Below the pieces are notes generated by a model. That model worked only from the letters and a program-made list of their open reading frames with translations, ran no database searches and had not been told where the DNA came from. Below, one piece after another: positions 16,876 through 24,648 of a stretch of DNA of 64,000 bases; the first letter of the stretch is position 1, and every line of letters starts with the position of its first letter. Position numbers and translations under genes: made by a program. The stretch comes from Anaeromonas frigoriresistens (GTDB lineage Bacteria; Bacillota; Clostridia; Tissierellales; SIT17), in the NCBI RefSeq assembly GCF_016820655.1, contig NZ_WSFT01000019.1, positions 1 to 64,000 of the forward strand, read 5' to 3'.

Positions 16876-18261
16876 CTACATGGGTAATTTGTGAAGAATA
16901 ATTGTAAATAATACCATACCAAGTAATGCAAAGGGATAGGTAGCTCCATAACCAGCTGCCGGTTCATCAGTTCCTGCAGCTTCTATTGCTGCTCCTAATC
17001 CTGGTGTAGATGTCATACCTCCACATATTGCTCCTGATAACATAAGCCAATTCAACTTAAATACATATCTTCCTATAAAGAATCCTATAAGCATACCTAC
17101 AACACCTACTACTACTGATACTAATGCTAAATATGCTCCCGCAGTTGAACTCACAACAGAATTAATAACTGTAAACCCATACCTAAGTCCAACTATCCCA
17201 AGGAAAAATGCTAATGATAATTGTCTTACAACACTAAGAATCTTACTATCCATTCTAAAATGTAGAGAACCTATTTTACCGATATATCCTAATACTAAAG
17301 ATCCTATAAGTACACCCCCAGTAGAACCTAAACTAAAATCTCCTAATAGTCCAAGAGGAATAGTTATTTGTCCTATAGTATAACCAAATAGACAAGCCAC
17401 AGTAAAAGCAATCAAATCAAAGCTAACAGTATTTATTTCTTTTATATTTGCTGACTTTCTAGCAGCAGCCATTTCTGCTCTATATAATTCTCTTTCCTTT
17501 TCTACATCTATTCTAAATATATTAGGAAAGAAATTAACTGCAAGTATAACTATAAGAACACCAAAAGGATATCCAATTGCATGACCCGTACCAATCCCTG
17601 CTTCTGCATTTTTGATAAATTCCTTCTTTTGTTCTGTAGTTAGTTGAAAATCTGATTCAGTACTTACTTCTGTAGCTATTCCTAGTTCTTTAGCTATTTT
17701 TTTCTTTTCATTATCATTCATTTCATTAAATGACTCAATCTTTTCAGTAGCATGATCAGTAGCAGTTTCTATAGCTGCTGCTAATCCAGGAGAACTAGTT
17801 AATGCTCCCGTATATACCCCTGCAACTTCATAAGGGTCTGAATCCTCACTTAAAAGTGTCATTGCATATGTCGCTCCTGCGGATATACAAGTAATCACAA
17901 TGCCTAATAAAATAAACTTTGCACCATATTTCTTAATAACAACATTCATATCCTTTGCTGCTAATAAGCCTACTGCTGCTACAAATAATATTAAAAACAA
18001 GCTAAAAAAGTTTTTAGGAATTACTCCTACTGATAACATGCTTTGAGCTGAACTATATCCTATAGAACTTTCAGAAAAACCATTTGCATATTTGGTTATT
18101 ATCCATCCAATAATTATTCCTGTAAACAAAGTTCCTGACACCCCAAAGTTAAATCTTCCAAATTTAATTTTCCCAAAGAGGAGTCCAGTAAATACAGCCA
18201 AAAACATTAATATAAAAGGATTGGTTATCCATCCTACAAAGTTGAAAAATTGATAATTCAC
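16876..18261 (-). CDS. AspT/YidE/YbjL-family membrane transporter
   Basis: This protein of about 461 residues has ten or more hydrophobic helices in two related halves. Each half carries the family signature: GALTSSPGLAAAIE (about residue 150) and GGMTSTPGLGAAIE (about residue 425). A soluble acidic loop lies between (about 170-245). The family includes the aspartate:alanine exchanger AspT and uncharacterised YidE/YbjL proteins. The substrate cannot be read here; its place ahead of the CoA-transferase suggests dicarboxylate or propionate exchange. GTG at 18261 has GGGGG at ideal distance; an ATG six bases earlier abuts it. A perfect SD at about 18303-18313 has no useful start after it. Confidence 0.85.
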   Translation of the reverse strand: MNYQFFNFVGWITNPFILMFLAVFTGLLFGKIKFGRFNFGVSGTLFTGIIIGWIITKYANGFSESSIGYSSAQSMLSVGVIPKNFFSLFLILFVAAVGLLAAKDMNVVIKKYGAKFILLGIVITCISAGATYAMTLLSEDSDPYEVAGVYTGALTSSPGLAAAIETATDHATEKIESFNEMNDNEKKKIAKELGIATEVSTESDFQLTTEQKKEFIKNAEAGIGTGHAIGYPFGVLIVILAVNFFPNIFRIDVEKERELYRAEMAAARKSANIKEINTVSFDLIAFTVACLFGYTIGQITIPLGLLGDFSLGSTGGVLIGSLVLGYIGKIGSLHFRMDSKILSVVRQLSLAFFLGIVGLRYGFTVINSVVSSTAGAYLALVSVVVGVVGMLIGFFIGRYVFKLNWLMLSGAICGGMTSTPGLGAAIEAAGTDEPAAGYGATYPFALLGMVLFTIILHKLPM

Positions 18262-18343
18262 ACTCATTCCCCCTTTTTTATTTGCAATATAAGGACTTAA
18301 TAAGTCACCTCCTTTAGATATTTTTTTAACAAAGTTTAATGAC

Positions 18344-18392
18344 AATAAAAAAGCACAGTAAGACTAAGGTATACACCATAGACTACCGTGCT
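18344..18392 (-). terminator. Terminator or attenuator in the transporter leader
   Basis: On the minus strand a long imperfect stem (AGCACGGTAGTCTA... with ...CTTACTGTGCT, 18352-18392) is followed by TTTTTTATTG. It lies downstream of the promoter at 18476-18504 and upstream of the transporter gene, so transcripts from that promoter must read through it. That is the geometry of an attenuator. It could also simply terminate transcripts from the thioesterase gene. Confidence 0.65.
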
Positions 18393-18475
18393 ATAGTCAT
18401 TTTTTGATAAAATTTTGTTTTATCACCATAACTATATGGTATCTTTATTAAATTTTCTTAACTTCTATATATTTA

Positions 18476-18504
18476 ATTATAATAAATAATTAGGTATAAA
18501 TCAA
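18476..18504 (-). promoter_or_regulatory. Sigma-A promoter of the transporter leader
   Basis: The minus strand reads TTGATT (18499-18504), 17 bp, TATAAT (18476-18481). The predicted leader of roughly 200 nt contains small hairpins (ACCATA with TATGGT near 18425-18440; GATAAAA with TTTTATC near 18405-18425) and the attenuator-like stem. These elements fill the 322-bp gap 18262-18583. Confidence 0.7.
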
Positions 18505-18583
18505 GTAAAATTTCTTACTGATCTATTTAATCTGTTACTTATGTATTGTTCGACATTCATATACATTTCCCGGGAAATTACGA

Positions 18584-18967
18584 CTACTTTAGTTTGTCTA
18601 AGAACTTTTTCACATTAATAATATATCTTGTATGAGTTCCTTCTCCTATTTTCTTGTCTTCATCATATGCTGTAACATTGAAATATAATTTTTTACCCTC
18701 TATTTTTGTAAGTATAGCTTCTGCACTTACTCTTTTACCTAAGGGGGTTGCCGATATATGATCTACATTAACATTGATACCAACAGTAGAGTATTCTTCG
18801 CCTAATGCTTCCTCTACTGAGTTTAAAGCGGCATTTTCCATTAACCCAATCATCATTGGTGTAGCATATACATATATGCTCCCACTTCCGAATTTTGCAG
18901 CAGTGTTTTCTTCTACAACTATATCCTCAGATTCACCTTTCATATTTAATTCTAAATTAAATTCCAT
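18584..18967 (-). CDS. FlK-like hotdog-fold thioesterase
   Basis: The 127-residue single-domain hotdog protein resembles fluoroacetyl-CoA thioesterase FlK. Thr36, Glu44 and His70 (YATPMMIGLMENAAL, then VNVDHISATPLG) keep exactly the spacing of the Thr42/Glu50/His76 triad of FlK. Fluoroacetate itself is unlikely to be the substrate; related clostridial proteins probably hydrolyse other short acyl-CoAs. The ATG at 18967 has GAGGAG eight bases upstream. It lies alone between the ftsH terminator and the transporter promoter. Confidence 0.85.
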   Translation of the reverse strand: MEFNLELNMKGESEDIVVEENTAAKFGSGSIYVYATPMMIGLMENAALNSVEEALGEEYSTVGINVNVDHISATPLGKRVSAEAILTKIEGKKLYFNVTAYDEDKKIGEGTHTRYIINVKKFLDKLK

Positions 18968-19029
18968 ATCATCACTCCTCATGTGTTTTAATATATATAT
19001 TATAACCTAATTTTAATTATAAGAAAAAG

Positions 19030-19057
19030 AAAAAATGGTCACCTAGGTGACCATTTT
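19030..19057 (-). terminator. ftsH terminator
   Basis: A perfect palindrome AAAATGGTCACC/GGTGACCATTTT lies just after the ftsH stop. The minus strand continues TTTTCTTTTTCTT. Confidence 0.9.
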
Positions 19058-19062
19058 ATATA

Positions 19063-20916
19063 TTACTTTTCATTATTATCTATATCTTCATTATTTGAAG
19101 TCTTATCTAAATCAATTTTGTCAAAAATATTATTAAATTCTTTCTCGTTTAATGTTTCTTGTTCTAATAATTTTTGAGCCACTTCATGAAGTTTATCTAT
19201 ATTTTTAGTAAGCAATTGCTCTGCTTGTGTATAAGCTACCTCTATTATTCTCTTCATTTCATGATCTATTTCTGCTGCAACTTCTTCACTATAATCTTTG
19301 CTTCTTCCTATATCCCTTCCTAGGAAAACTTCACTATCATCTTTTCCATAGGTCATAGGTCCAAGCTTATCACTCATACCATAGTGAGTCACCATATCTC
19401 TAGCTATTTTAGTAGCTCTTTCGATATCATTCGATGCTCCAGTGCTTATATCATTAAGAATTAATTTTTCAGCAACTCTACCACCAAGTAACTCTACTAT
19501 TTTTTCTTCCATCTCTGTTTTTGACATATAGCTTCTATCTTCTTTTGGAAGACTCATAGTGAATCCTCCTGCTCTACCTCTAGGCATTATAGTAACCATA
19601 TGAACAGGATCAGTATTTGGTAGTAATTTCCCTACAACTGCATGACCAGCTTCATGATAAGCAGTAAGTTTATTTTCCTTCTCACTTCTTACTCTACTAC
19701 GCTTTTCTGGTCCAGCAATAACTTTAGTGATTGCTTCCTCTAATACATGCATAGGTATTTCTTTTAAATCTTCTCTAGCAGATAATAAAGCTGCTTCATT
19801 CATTAAGTTCTCTAAATCTGCTGGTGTGAATCCTATAGTTCTTCTAGCAATAACATTTAAATCCACATTTGATGCTAAAGGCTTGCCCTTAGAATGTATC
19901 TTTAGAATAGCTTCTCTACCATTTATATCAGGAACTCCAACTTGGACCTGTCTATCAAATCTACCGGGTCTTAATAAAGCTGGATCTAATATATCTGGTC
20001 TATTAGTTGCTGCTATTATTATAATCCCTTCATTAATTCCAAATCCATCCATCTCAACAAGTAATTGATTTAAAGTCTGTTCTCTTTCATCATGACCACC
20101 ACCTAGGCCTGCACCTCTTCTTCTACCAACTGCATCTATTTCATCAATAAATACAATACACGGAGAACTTTTCTTTGCTTGTTCAAATAAGTCTCTAACT
20201 CTTGATGCTCCAACTCCAACAAACATTTCAACAAAGTCAGATCCACTTATACTAAAGAAAGGTACACCTGCTTCACCAGAAACAGCCTTAGAAAGGTAAG
20301 TTTTACCTGTTCCTGGAGGTCCTACCATTAAGACTCCTTTAGGTATTCTAGCTCCTAGATGCATAAATTTCTTTGGACTTTTCAGGAAATCCACTATTTC
20401 AACTAATTCCTCTTTTTCTTCATCTAAACCTGCTACATCGTCAAAAGTGATTTTATTCTTTGGATCTTCCTTATGCAATTTAGCTTTACTTTTCCCAAAG
20501 GACATTACTCTTCCTCCGCCACCTTGAGATTGTTGCATAAATACAAACCAAAACACTACAAATATTAAAACCATAAATATAGTAGGTAATGCACTAATAA
20601 ACCATGGTGTTCCTGGATCAGGTTCACCTTCTATCTCTAAACCTTCATCTAAACTCTCTAATTCATCTTTATATTCTTTTTCTACATCAGGGATATATGA
20701 AGTGAATTTTGTATTATCTTCATCATCAAATGTTCCCTCAACTTTATTTTCTATAATAGTTATTTCTTTTATATTCTTGTCTGCTATCTCTTGCCTCAAG
20801 TCTGTATAGCTTAGCTCAACTATATTATTTTGCCCCGTATATAGTAATTGTACTATAAATATTATAACTACAAATATAAGCAAATAAGCGCTTATACCTC
20901 TAAAAAACTTCCTCAA
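19063..20916 (-). CDS. ftsH: ATP-dependent zinc metalloprotease FtsH
   Basis: FtsH is a membrane-anchored hexameric AAA+ protease that degrades damaged membrane proteins and regulators. The 617 residues have two transmembrane helices (about 10-27 and 105-127) flanking a small extracytoplasmic domain. The AAA module has Walker A GPPGTGKT (199-206), Walker B IVFIDEID and pore segment MFVGVG. The protease domain has the zinc site HEAGH (421-425). The TTG start has AGGAGG seven bases upstream. It follows hpt as in Bacillus, and a possible promoter lies in the 77-bp gap. Confidence 0.98.
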   Translation of the reverse strand: MRKFFRGISAYLLIFVVIIFIVQLLYTGQNNIVELSYTDLRQEIADKNIKEITIIENKVEGTFDDEDNTKFTSYIPDVEKEYKDELESLDEGLEIEGEPDPGTPWFISALPTIFMVLIFVVFWFVFMQQSQGGGGRVMSFGKSKAKLHKEDPKNKITFDDVAGLDEEKEELVEIVDFLKSPKKFMHLGARIPKGVLMVGPPGTGKTYLSKAVSGEAGVPFFSISGSDFVEMFVGVGASRVRDLFEQAKKSSPCIVFIDEIDAVGRRRGAGLGGGHDEREQTLNQLLVEMDGFGINEGIIIIAATNRPDILDPALLRPGRFDRQVQVGVPDINGREAILKIHSKGKPLASNVDLNVIARRTIGFTPADLENLMNEAALLSAREDLKEIPMHVLEEAITKVIAGPEKRSRVRSEKENKLTAYHEAGHAVVGKLLPNTDPVHMVTIMPRGRAGGFTMSLPKEDRSYMSKTEMEEKIVELLGGRVAEKLILNDISTGASNDIERATKIARDMVTHYGMSDKLGPMTYGKDDSEVFLGRDIGRSKDYSEEVAAEIDHEMKRIIEVAYTQAEQLLTKNIDKLHEVAQKLLEQETLNEKEFNNIFDKIDLDKTSNNEDIDNNEK

Positions 20917-20956
20917 AAATGCTCCTCCTTCCGATTAACAAAACTAGTATTAAACT

Positions 20957-20985
20957 ATTCTAACATATTTGAAAATAAAATACAA
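20957..20985 (-). promoter_or_regulatory. Possible sigma-A promoter of ftsH
   Basis: The minus strand reads TTGTAT (20980-20985), 17 bp, TAGAAT (20957-20962), between hpt and ftsH. Both hexamers are imperfect, so this is moderate evidence. Confidence 0.45.
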
Positions 20986-20993
20986 TAATAGGT

Positions 20994-21533
20994 CTAGCTA
21001 AGGTATATTTCCTCTTTAAGTATACCTATATATGGTAGGTTTCTATATTTCTCTGCAAAGTCTAACCCATATCCTACAAGAAAAGCATCAGGCACGATAA
21101 ATCCCACATATTTTACCTCCATATCTACATTTCTTCCTTCAGGTTTATCTAATAATGAACAAATCTCCACACTTTTTGGAGATCTAGATTTTAATATTTT
21201 CATTAGATAATTAAGAGTTAATCCACTATCGATTATATCTTCTACTATCAATATGTTCTTACCCTCAATGCTAGAATCTAAATCTTTAATTATTTTAACT
21301 ACTCCTGAAGAGGTAGTTTGGTTTCCATAGCTAGATACATCCATGAAATCTATTTCGATAGGTATTTCAATATTCTTTATTAATTCCGTCATAAACATTA
21401 CTGCACCTTTTAAGATACATATGACCGTAAGACTCTCGCCTTCATAGTCTTTAGATATTTGCTTTCCTAACTTCATAACTTTATTTTTTAATTGTTCTTC
21501 ATTAATTAAAACTTCTCTTATATCTTCTTTCAT
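20994..21533 (-). CDS. hpt: Hypoxanthine phosphoribosyltransferase
   Basis: This purine-salvage enzyme joins hypoxanthine (or guanine) to PRPP. The 179 residues show the type I PRTase fold with the PRPP loop VEDIIDSGLTL, the flexible-loop region SSYGNQT, and VGYGLDFAEKYRNLPYIG near the C terminus for base binding. An ATG follows a G-rich ribosome site. It lies 10 bp after tilS, keeping the tilS-hpt-ftsH order general in Firmicutes. Confidence 0.97.
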   Translation of the reverse strand: MKEDIREVLINEEQLKNKVMKLGKQISKDYEGESLTVICILKGAVMFMTELIKNIEIPIEIDFMDVSSYGNQTTSSGVVKIIKDLDSSIEGKNILIVEDIIDSGLTLNYLMKILKSRSPKSVEICSLLDKPEGRNVDMEVKYVGFIVPDAFLVGYGLDFAEKYRNLPYIGILKEEIYLS

Positions 21534-21543
21534 CAGTGTCCCC

Positions 21544-22923
21544 CTATTTATTAATTGAAATTTTTAATACTTTTTTTGTGCTTTTATCTATTTTATAATC
21601 TTCGCTTATTCTGTGACCTACTACCCATAAAATTCCATGTTTATCATAAATCAATGGGGTACTATCTCTTTCATCTCTAGGTATTTTTTCATCTATAAAA
21701 TAATCCTTTAATTTTTTAGTGCCTTTCATGCCTAGAGGCTTAAATCTATCCCCTGATTCTCTATTTTTAATAAATAAGTCGCCTTCTATTTTATCATAAT
21801 CAAAATATTTAATAAACATATCTTTTGATTTTATATTCTCAATATTATTTTCAATTATCTCAAACCTTATATCTAAATCTAATTCCGATATATAATTTGA
21901 ATTATTCAAATCTAGTATAGAGTCTATTTTTGATATATCTTTTTCCTTTTTTGTTTGTAAAATCAGCTTGTCATAACTTATGTAAGCTTCAACATTGTTA
22001 GATATTGTTATTTTTTTGCCTGTAGTATTATTTGTGGCAATATTTATTATTGATTGTATATGCACTTCTTCTACTCCTTTTAAATGCCCTATTACCTGTT
22101 CAATAGATAGTCTAATAAGCCTATATTGGATAGCTTTATGAATCTTCATTAGATCTTTAGTATTTATTTGTACATTATTACTAGTAATTTTTACAATATT
22201 TCTGAATATATCATTAGTATAATCATTTATAAAATTCGAATCCCTCTCCATGATCCACGAGGTTCTATAGAGGGTATCTATAATAGAAGGATTATAATCC
22301 TTCTCTATCATTGGAATGAGATTTAATCTAATACTATTTCTTCTATAAATATCCATTTTATTAGTTTTATCTATTCTTACAGATATTTTATTATCCTCAA
22401 TATATTTCTCTATATCATCTCTTGCTATATCTAATACTGGTCTTATTATATCATTGTTTTTATAATCCATTCCTTTGAGTCCATCTATTCCAGTACCTCT
22501 TATAAATCTCATTAATAATGTTTCAGCTTGATCGTTTCTATTATGGGCTACAGCTATACTGCCTTTACCATATTTAGCTAATGTTTTTCTAAAAAATCTA
22601 TATCTTAATTCTCTTCCGGCCTCCTCAGATGTTAGATTATTTTCCTTTGCATATTGATCCATATCAACCTTTATAGAGTAAAATGGTATATTTAAATCTT
22701 TACATGTATTTTTTACAAACTCTTCATCTTGATCAGATTCTATACCTCTTACTCCGTGATTTACATGACAAACAATTATATTAAAATCTTCTATCTTTTG
22801 TATCTCATATAATATTGATAATAAAAACATGGAGTCTGGTCCTCCAGATACCCCTACTATCACACTATCATTTTTATTAATTAGATTTTTTTCTTTGATT
22901 GTTTTTAATACTTTTTTATACAT
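21544..22923 (-). CDS. tilS: tRNA(Ile)-lysidine synthase
   Basis: TilS converts C34 of tRNA-Ile(CAU) to lysidine so that it reads AUA, which matters in an A+T-rich genome. The 459 residues begin with the N-type ATP pyrophosphatase loop GVSGGPDSM (24-32), followed by HVNHGVRG and AVAHNRNDQAETLLMR. A central linker and the C-terminal TilS domain (GDRFKPLGMKGTKKLKDYFID) complete the full-length bacterial form. It follows the kinase gene by 12 bp and precedes hpt by 10 bp. Confidence 0.97.
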   Translation of the reverse strand: MYKKVLKTIKEKNLINKNDSVIVGVSGGPDSMFLLSILYEIQKIEDFNIIVCHVNHGVRGIESDQDEEFVKNTCKDLNIPFYSIKVDMDQYAKENNLTSEEAGRELRYRFFRKTLAKYGKGSIAVAHNRNDQAETLLMRFIRGTGIDGLKGMDYKNNDIIRPVLDIARDDIEKYIEDNKISVRIDKTNKMDIYRRNSIRLNLIPMIEKDYNPSIIDTLYRTSWIMERDSNFINDYTNDIFRNIVKITSNNVQINTKDLMKIHKAIQYRLIRLSIEQVIGHLKGVEEVHIQSIINIATNNTTGKKITISNNVEAYISYDKLILQTKKEKDISKIDSILDLNNSNYISELDLDIRFEIIENNIENIKSKDMFIKYFDYDKIEGDLFIKNRESGDRFKPLGMKGTKKLKDYFIDEKIPRDERDSTPLIYDKHGILWVVGHRISEDYKIDKSTKKVLKISINK

Positions 22924-22935
22924 GTCCTCACCCTA

Positions 22936-23826
22936 TCATTTAAAAATATACATTTTGACTGTAAAAATAATAAAAAATATGAACATACCTATACTACCCC
23001 AATATAAAGCGTCTATCCAGTTTGAACAATACTTACTCTTACTAAACATATTTTTTTGAATAATTTTCTTAACTGTATATTTATATTTCTCTATATTATA
23101 GTCACCTATTAATCCATTAATTAGCAACTTTTTTATACCATCATTAAAGTCAGAAGTCTTTATTTTATATATTATATCTTGAATACTATTTGTCAATGGA
23201 TTAAATTCTTTATTATATAAGAGAGAAATAAGAATCATATTAATAGAAAATATCAAACTTTTATCATCATAATATGGTTTATCCCTCCAACAATGAATAT
23301 TATATGTAGGAGTATATTCTTTTATAGATTGTCCTATCTTTGATACCCCTCCAAAATCAATAACCCTTATACTCATATTGATTCTGTCTACTAGAATATT
23401 CTCTAACTTAATGTCCCAATATATATATCCAGAGTCATATATCTGTTGAAATATTTCAGTAATTATTAGAATTATTGATAAAGTCTTCTTAATACTTATA
23501 TTGTTTAATAGATATTTTTTTAACGATATACCTTCTATATATTCCATGATTATGAAATGTATATTTTTGCCCTGTATATATCCATCATCTAACTCGTAAG
23601 CTTTAGGTATAGCACTTATATATGAAAATTTATTAAGCATCTTATATTCTTTGGTAAGAGATATAAGGTCTTCAGAAGATTTTAAGGCGAATTTCTCACC
23701 TCTTTTATTCACTACCTTATACACATATCCAACGCTACCTTGACCTATGCAATTCTCTACATAGTAGATATTTTTATTCCATTTTCCTTTTACAACATCT
23801 ATATATTTCATTTCAGTCTGCCTCAT
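22936..23826 (-). CDS. yabT: YabT-like membrane-anchored Ser/Thr protein kinase
   Basis: This is a Hanks-type kinase of 296 residues with glycine loop GQGSVGYVYK, catalytic lysine in FALKSS, catalytic loop YWDIKLENIL (a Trp-Asp in place of His/Tyr-Arg-Asp) and metal-binding VIDFGG. One transmembrane helix (about 270-290) ends the protein, with only about five residues beyond it. Bacillus YabT, in the same place beside tilS, is a DNA-activated sporulation kinase that phosphorylates RecA. That function is inferred here by position and layout. The start is uncertain: the ATG lacks a good ribosome site, and one 15 bp downstream has only weak AGG. Confidence 0.88.
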   Translation of the reverse strand: MRQTEMKYIDVVKGKWNKNIYYVENCIGQGSVGYVYKVVNKRGEKFALKSSEDLISLTKEYKMLNKFSYISAIPKAYELDDGYIQGKNIHFIIMEYIEGISLKKYLLNNISIKKTLSIILIITEIFQQIYDSGYIYWDIKLENILVDRINMSIRVIDFGGVSKIGQSIKEYTPTYNIHCWRDKPYYDDKSLIFSINMILISLLYNKEFNPLTNSIQDIIYKIKTSDFNDGIKKLLINGLIGDYNIEKYKYTVKKIIQKNMFSKSKYCSNWIDALYWGSIGMFIFFIIFTVKMYIFK

Positions 23827-23839
23827 TTTACATAAAATA

Positions 23840-23864
23840 AGGATTTAGGAAAAACCTAAATCCT
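23840..23864 (-). terminator. yabS terminator
   Basis: AGGATTTAGG pairs with CCTAAATCCT around a 5-nt A loop, overlapping the yabS stop. The U-tract on the minus strand (TATTTTATG) is short, so read-through into the kinase gene is likely. Confidence 0.7.
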
Positions 23865-24561
23865 ATAGTACTAAACAGCTTTCTAATTTTCCGTCTAATA
23901 TCTGAAGTGCTCCTTCTAAAGCTTCAGCAGTAGGAGTCATCCCAGAAGTAGTTATAATACTTAAACTCTCTTTTAATAAGCTTATATCTTCAGTAAAGTC
24001 ACAAATTAATTTATAATTTTCTCTTTCTATATGCGGAAATGCTATTACGGCTATTTCACTTTTTCCTTCTCTAGAATTTAGTATATTAAGTAAGCTCAAA
24101 ATACTTTTTTTTGCTATATTTATTTTATTTGTCATGCTCTTACTTGTATCTAATAGAATAATACATTTCAAATTAATAGTATCTGATAAGTTATCCATTA
24201 AATCCATAATTTTTTCTCTAGAATTAGGGTTCAAATCATTAACTTCAGTATTAATTATAGATTTCAATTCTTTATTAACTGCTGTTTGTATAGTTTGATA
24301 AATTGATTTCTGAGTTACCATCTGCATTGTTTGTTGGAGTTTGCTTAATTCTGTTAATTCACATACCCCTCTACCTATTTTTGCTATTTGTTCCACCTCA
24401 TATTTAGATTTTTGACTGCTATTTTCACCAATGATACCTATTGTGCTTATGGTTATACCTTGCTCCGATATCATATTAGCAATTTCAATAGGATCTCCTT
24501 CACCATTTGATTCTCCATCGGTCACTAATATTATTTGTTTGAATAAAACTTCTTTTTCCAA
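23863..24561 (-). CDS. yabS: YabS-like von Willebrand factor A domain protein
   Basis: The 232-residue protein appears to hold two vWA-related parts. The N-terminal part keeps the later half of one (IILVTDGESN, then GITISTIGI). The C-terminal part has the metal-site residues LDTSKSM (DxSxS) and TSGMTPTAEAL of a second. No signal peptide is seen. Bacillus yabS sits in the same place, between spoIIE and yabT, and is uncharacterised; a link with the adjacent kinase in sporulation is inference. The TTG start follows GGGGG by eight bases. Confidence 0.82.
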   Translation of the reverse strand: MEKEVLFKQIILVTDGESNGEGDPIEIANMISEQGITISTIGIIGENSSQKSKYEVEQIAKIGRGVCELTELSKLQQTMQMVTQKSIYQTIQTAVNKELKSIINTEVNDLNPNSREKIMDLMDNLSDTINLKCIILLDTSKSMTNKINIAKKSILSLLNILNSREGKSEIAVIAFPHIERENYKLICDFTEDISLLKESLSIITTSGMTPTAEALEGALQILDGKLESCLVL

Positions 24562-24619
24562 TTCTTCTACCCCCTATCGCTATTTACTTTTGATTATTAC
24601 CAATAGGGATTTATCTATA

Positions 24620-24648
24620 CAAAAAAGATAAGGCTAAAAACCTTATCT
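24620..24648 (-). terminator. spoIIE terminator
   Basis: AGATAAGG pairs with CCTTATCT around a 7-nt loop and overlaps the spoIIE stop. The minus strand continues TTTTTTGTATAG, a good U-tract. Confidence 0.85.

Noticed and set aside
18285-18313. Leader peptide after the perfect ribosome site ahead of the transporter
   Set aside because: It would require an ATT start and give only seven codons; I keep it as a remark, not a gene.
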